Below are positions 56,875 through 64,000 of a DNA stretch of 64,000 nucleotides, piece after piece. The stretch is from Pseudomonas nunensis. Its GTDB lineage: Bacteria; Pseudomonadota; Gammaproteobacteria; Pseudomonadales; Pseudomonadaceae. The notes under the pieces are model-generated. The model saw only the letters and a program-made list of their open reading frames with translations, was not told where the DNA came from and searched no databases. The position numbers and the translations under genes were made by a program. Location: NCBI RefSeq assembly GCF_024296925.1, contig NZ_CP101125.1, positions 684,501 to 748,500 of the forward strand, read 5' to 3'. The stretch's first letter is position 1. Each line of letters starts with the position of its first letter.

Positions 56875-57501
56875 TCAATCCACGTGGTAGTGGACGGACA
56901 ACGTGCCCTTTTTCTGCGAAAGGGAGTCGATCGTGACCGTGCCCAAATCCTTCAGGCTACGTACATGGGTGCCGCCACAGCCGTAGGCGGGCAGCTCACC
57001 GAAACCGATTTCCCGGGCGCCTTCGCGCAATGAAATCAGGCGTGGCAGGTCGTCGGCGATCCACTGCTCGATGCCGTTCTGCACGGTCTGGACATCCACC
57101 TCCGCAGCCGACTCCGCCGGTTTGAACTGCACACGGGCCTCGCCTGGCCAGTGATGGGCCTTGATCGGCATCCAGCCCATCGCCTGGACGAAGTGGCCGA
57201 TCAGGTGACCAGCCGAATGCAGGCGGGTATTGAGTTGACGACGTGGTTCATCGACCCGGATCTGGGTCATGCCGAGCGCCACCGGTTGGTCGACGTAATG
57301 GACGATCCGGTCTGGATCCTGAGCCACCCGCAACACCCGGCTTTCACCGATCCAGCCGGTATCAAAAGGCTGGCCGCCGCCTTGGGGGTGAAACAGTGTG
57401 GCGCGCAAAACAACCGCGAATTCATTCTCGTGGGGCGTGCAATCCAGGACTTCCACATTGGCCTTGAGGTCATCACTATGGAAAAAGAGGCGAAGCGTCA
57501 T
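56875..57501 (-). CDS. AlaX-like tRNA-editing domain protein
   Basis: 208 aa from ATG 57501. Zinc motif HSAGHLIGH (HxxxH) and C-terminal CGGTH (CxxxH) are those of the AlaRS editing domain, with FHPQGGGQPFDTG at the N-terminus. It hydrolyses mischarged tRNA in trans. First gene of a three-gene operon, 92 bp before the oxygenase gene, divergent from a LysR gene 90 bp away. Confidence 0.9.
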   Translation of the reverse strand: MTLRLFFHSDDLKANVEVLDCTPHENEFAVVLRATLFHPQGGGQPFDTGWIGESRVLRVAQDPDRIVHYVDQPVALGMTQIRVDEPRRQLNTRLHSAGHLIGHFVQAMGWMPIKAHHWPGEARVQFKPAESAAEVDVQTVQNGIEQWIADDLPRLISLREGAREIGFGELPAYGCGGTHVRSLKDLGTVTIDSLSQKKGTLSVHYHVD

Positions 57502-57551
57502 ATTCCATGCCCTTATTAAAGTTTCTATTTTTATTATATGAAGCGTGGAAT
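57502..57551. promoter_or_regulatory. Inverted repeat between AlaX and LysR genes
   Basis: ATTCCATGC (57502-57510) and GCGTGGAAT (57543-57551), one mismatch, bracket a very AT-rich 32-base stretch. The span suits a LysR-type tetramer site. Confidence 0.45.
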
Positions 57552-57591
57552 TGCGTGATAATCCGTTCAAACATCAAAGGACTGTTGCGCT

Positions 57592-58590
57592 GTGAGCATA
57601 AATCTACCGTTGCCGCTGCTCGGGGAAATGGCGATTTTCGTCAAGGTTGTCGAGACCGGCAGCTTCTCCGAAGCGGCACGTCAATTAGGCTCGTCGCCGT
57701 CGGCGGTCAGTCGCAGCATCTCGCGCCTGGAAAAAGCCCTGGCCACCCGCTTGCTGCAGCGCACCACGCGAAAGCTGCGGCTGAGCGACGGCGGTGAAGA
57801 GGTGTTCAAGCGTTGCCAGGAAATGGTCAGCGCGGCCAAGTCGGTGATGGAAATCAGCGGTCAGTTCACCCATGAGGCCGAAGGCCTGGTGCGGGTCAGC
57901 GTGCCCAAAGCGGTGGGGCGATTTGTGATTCACCCGCATATGCCGGAATTTCTGCGGCGTTATCCCAAAGTGGATGTGGAGTTATTGCTCGAAGATCGGC
58001 AGGTGGATTTGATCGATGACAACGTCGATCTGGCGATCCGCATTACTGATCGCCCACCCGCAGGACTGGTCGGTCGGCAATTGCTGACCATCGACCATTT
58101 GCTCTGCGCGACGCCGCAGTACCTGGCCGAACACGGCACGCCGACCCATCCCCACGACTTGCTCAATCACAGCTGCATCTACCTGGGTGAAACCCCGAGC
58201 GATGCGCGCTGGAAATTCAAGAAAGGCACCAAGGCCGTGACCGTCGGCGTGCGCGGACGTTATGCGGCCAATCACACCGGCGTGCGATTGGGCGCGGTGT
58301 TGCAACACATCGGCATCGGCAGCCTGCCGTATTTCACCGCGCGTTATGCGCTGGAGCAGGGGCTGATTGTGCAAGTGTTGCCGGACTGGACCTTCCTCGC
58401 CTCTTACCATGGTGGCGCTTGGCTGCTGCATTCGCCGACTCGTTATCTGCCGCCCAAGCTGCGGGTGTTTATCGATTATCTGGTGGAGTGCCTGGAGAAG
58501 GAGCCGACCTTGAGCAAACCGGGTAAGCCCAGTGCGTTGAGCAAAGTCGCGGCGGAGTATGAGTTGCCGGAGAGTGATGGGTTGCTCTGA
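57592..58590 (+). CDS. LysR-family transcriptional regulator
   Basis: 332 aa from GTG 57592. N-terminal helix-turn-helix (GSFSEAARQLGSSPSAVSRS), then an effector domain (VRVSVPKAVGRFVIHPHMPE, LAIRITDRPPAGLVGRQL). About 30 extra C-terminal residues. Divergent from the AlaX operon, so it probably controls it. Confidence 0.9.
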   Translation: MSINLPLPLLGEMAIFVKVVETGSFSEAARQLGSSPSAVSRSISRLEKALATRLLQRTTRKLRLSDGGEEVFKRCQEMVSAAKSVMEISGQFTHEAEGLVRVSVPKAVGRFVIHPHMPEFLRRYPKVDVELLLEDRQVDLIDDNVDLAIRITDRPPAGLVGRQLLTIDHLLCATPQYLAEHGTPTHPHDLLNHSCIYLGETPSDARWKFKKGTKAVTVGVRGRYAANHTGVRLGAVLQHIGIGSLPYFTARYALEQGLIVQVLPDWTFLASYHGGAWLLHSPTRYLPPKLRVFIDYLVECLEKEPTLSKPGKPSALSKVAAEYELPESDGLL

Positions 58591-58597
58591 CGGGCCT

Positions 58598-58691
58598 CAT
58601 CGCGAGCAAGCTCGCTCCCACAGGGATCTTCATTGATTGCAAAATGGGATTCCGACACCGGTCAAATGTGGGAGCGAGCTTGCTCGCGAAG
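58598..58691. repeat. REP doublet, third class
   Basis: ATCGCGAGCAAGCTCGCTCC and GTGGGAGCGAGCTTGCTCGC inverted, downstream of the LysR gene. Confidence 0.83.
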
Positions 58692-58730
58692 GCGTCCGTA
58701 CAGGCACCGCATTACCCGAAGCAATGCCAC

Positions 58731-58770
58731 AAAAAAAGGCCCGCATGAATCACCATGCGGGCCTTTTTGT
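58731..58770 (-). terminator. Bidirectional terminator
   Basis: GGCCCGCATG (58738-58747) with CATGCGGGCC (58754-58763), A run before and T run after. Confidence 0.92.
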
Positions 58771-58785
58771 ATTTCCAACCGTGGA

Positions 58786-59193
58786 TCAGTGCTTGCTGTC
58801 GTCCTGCGACATTGCCAGCAGCTGTTTTTCCTGGTTCCAGTCGAAAGGTTCGTCGTTCTGTTCGGCTTCAAAACGACGCTCTTCCAGCGCCTGATACAAG
58901 TCGATTTCATCATCGGGCATGTAGTGCAGGCAGTCGCCGGCGAAGTACCACAGCAGGTCGCGCGGCACCAAGTGAGCGATTTGTGGGTAGCGGGTGATTA
59001 CCTGGCACAGGATGTCCTGGCCCAGGTATTGGCTTTCGATCGGATCGACCGGCAGCAATGCACGCAGTTCATCGAAGCGCTCCAGGAACAAGGCATGGCT
59101 TTCTTCGGGAACCTGTTCGGCCTCACCCACGGCGACCAGGATGCTGCGCAAGTGGTCAAGCAAGACGAGATGATCGGCAACGACATTGGACAC
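58786..59193 (-). CDS. Conserved hypothetical protein (PA2816-like)
   Basis: 135 aa from GTG 59193 (GAGGA eight bases upstream). Acidic, all-helical; central IAHLVPRDLLWYFAGDCLHYM motif, no signal or Cys pairs. It lies just downstream of fadE, as recalled for PA2816 in P. aeruginosa, but a terminator separates the two. Function unknown. Confidence 0.75.
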   Translation of the reverse strand: MSNVVADHLVLLDHLRSILVAVGEAEQVPEESHALFLERFDELRALLPVDPIESQYLGQDILCQVITRYPQIAHLVPRDLLWYFAGDCLHYMPDDEIDLYQALEERRFEAEQNDEPFDWNQEKQLLAMSQDDSKH

Positions 59194-59217
59194 GAGATAA
59201 GTCCTCAAGAGCAAAAC

Positions 59218-59250
59218 GGGCGCGGGAGTATAAAGCTCCCGCGCCCATTT
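59218..59250 (-). terminator. Terminator of fadE
   Basis: GGGCGCGGGAG (59218-59228) with CTCCCGCGCCC (59236-59246), 11-bp stem with T residues beyond on the minus strand. Confidence 0.88.
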
Positions 59251-59267
59251 TTACATCGATGGCTGGA

Positions 59268-61715
59268 TCAGCGGACTTTTCCCTCCTCCAGCATAAGCTC
59301 CTCTTTGTGGAAATCATCGACATCGATCACTTTGCGTCGCGCCACTTCGGCGTCACGCAGGGTTTGCGCTTCACCCGGTTGCAAGACCCCGGCTTCCAGC
59401 GCCGCGTCGATGGCATGTTCCCCGGCGGCCGGTTTGACCTGGCCGCTTTTGAGCGCCACATGCAGCTTTTTCTGCAACGGTTGTGCTGCGTTCAGCAGGT
59501 TGCAGGCATGTTGCAGGGCGCCGACGGCGTCGTCGGCCGATTGCGGACGGTAGCAACCGCCGAGCAACTCTTCGAGAGTCGGATCGCCCTTGGCCCGGCC
59601 AATCACCGCTGCCACTTCGGCACCGAGTTTGTCCGACGGCCCTTTGTGGCGACGACCGAACGGGAACACGATCACCCGCAGCAGGCAACCCAGCACCTTG
59701 TTCGGGAAGTTGCTCAGCAGTTCATCCAGTGCGCGCTCGGACTGGCCCAGGCTCTCTTCCATGGCCCAGATAAACAGCGGTGCCATGTGATCCGGTGAAT
59801 CGAGATCGTGGTAACGCTTGAGCGCGGCGGAGGCCAGGTACATGTTGCTGAGCACATCCCCCAGACGCGCCGACAGGCGTTCACGGCGTTTCAGTTCGCC
59901 GCCCAGCAACATCATGCTCAGGTCGGCGAGCATCGCGAACGCGGCGGCCTGACGATTCAGGGCGCGGAAGTAACCCTGGCTGAGCTTGTTGCCCGGCGCG
60001 TGTTCGAAGTGCCCGAAACCGAGGTTCAACACCAGCGTACTGGCGGCGTTGCTCACGGCGAAACCGATGTGCTTGAGCAACAGGCCATCGAACTCGGTGA
60101 GTGCCTGATCCTTGTCTTCACGACCGGCGAGGGCCATTTCCTTGAGCACGAACGGATGGCAACGGATCGCGCCCTGGCCGAAGATCATCAGGTTGCGCGA
60201 GAGAATGTTCGCGCCTTCCACGGTGATGAAGATCGGCGCGCCATTCCAGCTGCGACCCAGGTAGTTGTTGGGTCCCATGATGATCGCCTTGCCGCCATGC
60301 ACATCCATGGCGTGGCTGATGCACTCGCGGCCGCGTTCGGTCAGGTGGTATTTGAGAATTGCCGACAGCACTGACGGTTTTTCGCCAAGGTCTACCGCAT
60401 TAGCGGTCAGCATCCGTGCGGCGTCCATCATCCAGGCATTGCCGCCGATACGCGCCATGGCTTCCTGAATACCTTCGAAGGCCGACAGCGGTACGTTGAA
60501 TTGCTCGCGCACCTGAGCGTACTGGCCGGTCACCAGACTGGTGAACTTCGCCGCGCCGGTGCCGACTGCAGGCAGGGAAATCGAACGCCCCACCGACAGG
60601 CAGTTCATCAGCATCATCCAGCCCTTGCCGAGCATTTCCTGGCCGCCGATGAGGAAGTCCAGCGGAATGAACACGTCCTTGCCGGAGTTCGGGCCGTTCA
60701 TGAACGCGGCGCCAAGCGGCAGGTGACGACGGCCGATTTCAACCCCGGCGGTGTCGGTCGGGATCAGTGCCAGGCTGATGCCCAGGTCTTCCTTGTCACC
60801 GAGCAAATGATCCGGGTCATAGGCCTTGAAGGCCAGGCCGAGCAGAGTGGCCACCGGGCCGAGGGTGATGTAGCGTTTTTCCCAGTTCAGGCGCAGGCCC
60901 AGGGTTTCCTGACCTTCCCATTCGCCTTTGCAGATGACCCCGGTGTCGGGCATCGCGCCGGCATCGGAACCGGCCAACGGACCGGTCAAGGCGAAGCACG
61001 GAATGTCATCGCCGCGAGCCAGCCGTGGCAGGTAATGGTTGCGTTGTTCGTCGGTGCCGTAATGCAGCAACAGTTCGGCCGGGCCGAGTGAGTTGGGGAC
61101 CATCACGGTGGAGGCGAGGTCGCCGCTGCGGGTCGCCAGTTTCATCGCAACCTGGGAGTGGGCATAGGCGGAGAAGCCTTTGCCACCGAACTCTTTGGGG
61201 ATGATGAGGGCGAAGAAGCCGTTTTCCTTGATATGCGCCCAGGCTTCGGGCGGCAGGTCCATGTCCTGGCCGATCTGCCAGTCACTGACCATGGCACAGA
61301 GTTCTTCGGTCGGGCCGTCGATAAAGGCCTGTTCCTCTTCGCTCAACTGCGCTTTTGGATAGGACAGCAATTTGTCCCAGTCCGGACGACCACTGAACAG
61401 TTCGCCGTCCCACCAGACCGTGCCGGCGTCGATGGCATCGCGTTCGGTTTGCGACATCGGCGGCAGGGTTTTCTGGAACCAGCTGAACAGCGGCGCGCTG
61501 AAGAATTTGCGGCGCAGGTCAGGCAGCAACAATGGCGCTGCGACCGCCGCGATCAAGACCCAGAGAAGCAGCAACAGCCAACCCGGCGCATGGCTGAACG
61601 CGCCCATCGCCACCACGTACACCGCAACGATGCCCAAGGCAGGCAGCGGGGCGATGCGGCGATGGGCCAAATAAGCTATTCCAACGATCAGAACCAGTAT
61701 CCACAACAACAGCAT
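59268..61715 (-). CDS. fadE: Acyl-CoA dehydrogenase FadE
   Basis: 815 aa from ATG 61715, with GGAGG upstream. First step of beta-oxidation. Two N-terminal hydrophobic segments (MLLLWILVLIVGIAYLAH and WLLLLLWVLIAAVAAPLLL) anchor it to the membrane, as in E. coli FadE. ACALTGPLAGSDAG-like flavin region (CFALTGPLAGSDAGAMPDTG), then a long C-terminal extension typical of this group. Length equals the P. aeruginosa PA2815 protein. Confidence 0.94.
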   Translation of the reverse strand: MLLLWILVLIVGIAYLAHRRIAPLPALGIVAVYVVAMGAFSHAPGWLLLLLWVLIAAVAAPLLLPDLRRKFFSAPLFSWFQKTLPPMSQTERDAIDAGTVWWDGELFSGRPDWDKLLSYPKAQLSEEEQAFIDGPTEELCAMVSDWQIGQDMDLPPEAWAHIKENGFFALIIPKEFGGKGFSAYAHSQVAMKLATRSGDLASTVMVPNSLGPAELLLHYGTDEQRNHYLPRLARGDDIPCFALTGPLAGSDAGAMPDTGVICKGEWEGQETLGLRLNWEKRYITLGPVATLLGLAFKAYDPDHLLGDKEDLGISLALIPTDTAGVEIGRRHLPLGAAFMNGPNSGKDVFIPLDFLIGGQEMLGKGWMMLMNCLSVGRSISLPAVGTGAAKFTSLVTGQYAQVREQFNVPLSAFEGIQEAMARIGGNAWMMDAARMLTANAVDLGEKPSVLSAILKYHLTERGRECISHAMDVHGGKAIIMGPNNYLGRSWNGAPIFITVEGANILSRNLMIFGQGAIRCHPFVLKEMALAGREDKDQALTEFDGLLLKHIGFAVSNAASTLVLNLGFGHFEHAPGNKLSQGYFRALNRQAAAFAMLADLSMMLLGGELKRRERLSARLGDVLSNMYLASAALKRYHDLDSPDHMAPLFIWAMEESLGQSERALDELLSNFPNKVLGCLLRVIVFPFGRRHKGPSDKLGAEVAAVIGRAKGDPTLEELLGGCYRPQSADDAVGALQHACNLLNAAQPLQKKLHVALKSGQVKPAAGEHAIDAALEAGVLQPGEAQTLRDAEVARRKVIDVDDFHKEELMLEEGKVR

Positions 61716-61963
61716 ATTTAATCCTCCGTGAAGCCAGGGCAAAACCAACTTTCAGAGCTTAGACGGCATCCGCAAAATCGGGTGGTCAGAGCAATGGATA
61801 GAAATCGTGGGAAACCTTGGATGGGTTTTGTAAGACCTGTTGGCATCAGGCCTCGGAAATCGTTCGCAAGGTGAGCGGCAAAGCGCCCATGTTTGGCCGA
61901 ATCGTCGTTATCTCTGTGCTGAAGGTGTCGTTAGACTCGAGGCTCCCCCAGGAGATCGCCCTC

Positions 61964-62623
61964 ATGCACGAGTATCTGAATCCCGGCCGCTTCATCGATA
62001 GTGACCACCCTGCGGTGGTGGAGTTCGCCGAAAAACATCGCGGTGTCAGTCGCGATCCGTGCGAGCAGGCGATCAATCTGTATTACGCGGTGCGTGAGGC
62101 CGTGCGCTACAACCCTTACACCTTCAGTCGCGACCCAGACACCTTGCGCGGCAGTTACGCGCTGGCGGCCGGCGAAAGTTATTGCGTGCCCAAGGCCACG
62201 TTGCTGGCGGCATGTGCCCGGCATTGCGGGATTGCGGCGCGCATCGGCCTGGCGGACGTGCGCAATCACCTGTCGACCCCGCGTCTGCTGGAGCTGCTCA
62301 AGAGTGACGTGTTCGCTATGCACGGTTATACCGAGCTGTACCTGAACGAACGCTGGGTCAAGGCCACTCCGGCGTTCAATCAAGGTTTGTGCGAATTATT
62401 CAATGTCGCGCCGCTGGAATTCGATGGGCTGAACGACAGCGTTTTCCATCCCTTCAACCGCGACGGCGAGCAACTGATGGAATACCTGGTGGACCACGGC
62501 CAGTTTCCTGATGTGCCTGAAGCGTTCTTTTTCGAACACCTGGAAAAATGCTATCCGCATCTGTTCGGCGAGCAACTGCCCGTGTTGTTGGGGGACATGC
62601 AGAGTGATTTGAGTCGCGCCTGA
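61964..62623 (+). CDS. Transglutaminase-like cysteine-protease-fold protein
   Basis: 219 aa from ATG 61964 (AGGAG upstream). Catalytic Cys in GESYCVPKATLLAA, His in FAMHGYTELYL, and an acidic residue expected after KATPAFN. No signal peptide. Such stand-alone bacterial members are mostly peptidases or amidases of unknown substrate. The preceding open frame to 61817 lacks a start signal. Confidence 0.85.
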   Translation: MHEYLNPGRFIDSDHPAVVEFAEKHRGVSRDPCEQAINLYYAVREAVRYNPYTFSRDPDTLRGSYALAAGESYCVPKATLLAACARHCGIAARIGLADVRNHLSTPRLLELLKSDVFAMHGYTELYLNERWVKATPAFNQGLCELFNVAPLEFDGLNDSVFHPFNRDGEQLMEYLVDHGQFPDVPEAFFFEHLEKCYPHLFGEQLPVLLGDMQSDLSRA

Positions 62624-62666
62624 TCCGGCGTATGCTGCCTGCGCATTCATCCAAGAAGAGGCAGTC

Positions 62667-63290
62667 ATGCTGAAGATATGGGGTCGGAAAAACTCGTCGA
62701 ATGTCAGGAAACCACTGTGGGCCGCCGAGGAACTGGGCCTGGCCTATGAGGCCATCGATGCCGGTGGAGCGTTCGGGGTGGTGGACACGCCGGAATACCG
62801 TGCGATGAATCCCAATGGCCGCGTGCCGGTGATTCAGGACGACGGCTTCGTACTGTGGGAATCCAACGCCATCGTGCGTTACCTGATGGCTCGCCACGCC
62901 AGCGACACGGCTTGGTATCCGCGCGACATCCAGGCCCGGGCGTCTGCCGATAAGTGGATGGACTGGACCAGCTCAAGTTTTGCCAGCCCGTTCCGCACGG
63001 TGTTCTGGGGCGTGGTGCGCACCCCGAAAGAGCAGCAGGACTGGACCGCTATCAATGCGGCGATCAAAGAGTGCGATGGCCTGCTGTCGATGGTCGATCA
63101 GGCGCTGGCGCTGAAGCCGTACCTGTCCGGCGATGAAATCGGCATGGGCGACATTCCTCTGGGCAGCTTCATTTATGCCTGGTTCGAGATGCCGATCGAG
63201 CGCGCGCCGCAACCGCATCTGCAAGCCTGGTACGCGCGATTGAAACAGCGTCCGGCGTATCAAAAAGCCGTCATGACCGCGTTGACTTAA
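62667..63290 (+). CDS. Glutathione S-transferase family protein
   Basis: 207 aa. N-terminal thioredoxin-like domain with a Ser in KNSSNVRK at the catalytic position, PNGRVPVIQDD (cis-Pro loop) and ESNAIVRYL (glutathione carboxylate binding); helical C-terminal domain with MGDIPLGSFIY. Substrate unknown; 43 bp after the transglutaminase-like gene. Confidence 0.88.
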   Translation: MLKIWGRKNSSNVRKPLWAAEELGLAYEAIDAGGAFGVVDTPEYRAMNPNGRVPVIQDDGFVLWESNAIVRYLMARHASDTAWYPRDIQARASADKWMDWTSSSFASPFRTVFWGVVRTPKEQQDWTAINAAIKECDGLLSMVDQALALKPYLSGDEIGMGDIPLGSFIYAWFEMPIERAPQPHLQAWYARLKQRPAYQKAVMTALT

Positions 63291-63420
63291 TACTCACTAT
63301 CGACACACTTGACTGTACTTGTGTGGCGGCGACAAGCACCATTGCCCTCATGCGCCGTGGTTGTATTGATCGCCGCCCGCCCTTATTTATTCCTTTCCTC
63401 CCTTCTTGGTGCGTATCCCG

Positions 63421-64000
63421 ATATGAGTTCCGCTCTGTCCATCCGGCAGCTAACCAAAACCTACGGCAACGGTTTCCAGGCCCTGAGTGGTATCGATCTG
63501 GACGTCGCTGAAGGTGACTTTTTCGCCTTGCTCGGCCCTAACGGCGCCGGCAAATCCACGACCATCGGCATTCTTTCGACCCTGGTGAATAAGACCACGG
63601 GCACGGTGAATATCTTCGGCCATGACCTGGACAAGAATCCTGCGCAGCTCAAGCGCTCCATCGGCGTGGTGCCGCAGGAATTCAACTTCAACCAGTTTGA
63701 AAAGACTTTCGACATCGTCGTGACCCAGGCTGGTTATTACGGCATCCCGCCGAAAATCGCCAAAGAACGCGCCGAGCAATACCTGACGCAACTGGGCCTG
63801 TGGGACAAACGCGATGTGCCGTCTCGCTCACTGTCCGGCGGCATGAAGCGTCGCCTGATGATCGCCCGCGCGCTGGTTCACGAACCGCGCCTGTTGATCC
63901 TCGACGAACCGACGGCGGGGGTGGACATCGAATTGCGTCGCTCGATGTGGACCTTCCTCACCGAGCTGAATCAGAAAGGCATCACGATCATCCTCACCAC
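63421..64000 (+). CDS. ABC transporter ATP-binding protein (YadG-like), 3' end outside window
   Basis: First 193 residues. Walker A GPNGAGKST, Q-loop VPQEFNFN, signature LSGGMKRRL, Walker B RLLILDEPTAGVD. Daunorubicin-resistance/YadG-type ATPase, which usually pairs with a YadH-type permease just downstream, beyond the window. The 130-bp gap before it holds nothing recognised. Confidence 0.92.

Overview
The window is chromosomal DNA of a Pseudomonas of the P. fluorescens group. Evidence: high GC, Pseudomonas gene order (ldhA-gacS-response regulator-kinase-cysM-rlmD-relA-mazG; fabB-fabA-hybrid kinase; gpsA...AMP-ligase-thioesterase-hydrolases), a full-length gacS, and many 87-96 bp REP doublets (REPINs) of the type seen in P. 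fluorescens genomes. About 60 protein genes and four tRNA genes can be supported; both ends cut a gene.

Layout. 0-3.6 kb: truncated AraC-type regulator, dctA behind a sigma-54 promoter with two upstream palindromes, and a CaiB/BaiF CoA-transferase. 3.7-11.8 kb: housekeeping and small genes (sprT, Yip1 protein, ttcA, a Tag-like glycosylase, an arsC-wrbA-DUF2069 operon, a thioredoxin lipoprotein, a META lipoprotein pair, ldhA). 11.9-23.6 kb: gacS, a PirRS-like two-component pair, cysM, rlmD, relA, mazG, DUF2058. 23.8-25.0 kb: an orphan nitrilase-like gene and a small protein, at the junction of two blocks that are far apart in P. aeruginosa. 25.4-32.4 kb: fabA-fabB and a tightly coupled TonB receptor / periplasmic binding protein / hybrid kinase operon. 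32.6-40.9 kb: gpsA, sixA, acyl-CoA ligase, thioesterase, two alpha/beta hydrolases, DUF4892 protein, AI-2E-type permease. 41-50.8 kb: six-EF-hand protein, a second two-component pair, pyrF, two oxidoreductases with a shared palindrome, a MocR regulator and an HBM-type chemoreceptor. 50.8-53.4 kb: a 72-bp tandem repeat, a conserved membrane protein and duplicated tRNA-Glu/tRNA-Gly pairs. 53.4-64 kb: M20 dipeptidase, an AlaX / Fe(II)-2OG oxygenase / LysE operon opposite a LysR regulator, fadE, transglutaminase-like protein, GST, and a truncated ABC ATPase.

How genes work together. GacS and the hybrid kinase beside fabA (position of P. aeruginosa PA1611) both belong to the Gac/RetS-type signalling world and lie 13 kb apart. 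The receptor-binding protein-kinase operon looks like an envelope-spanning sensor. The AlaX-oxygenase-exporter cluster looks like a small unit for making, exporting and tolerating a modified amino acid. These two are the best candidates for undescribed systems. All assignments are by reading protein motifs and gene order; no database search was possible, and P. aeruginosa locus comparisons are from memory.
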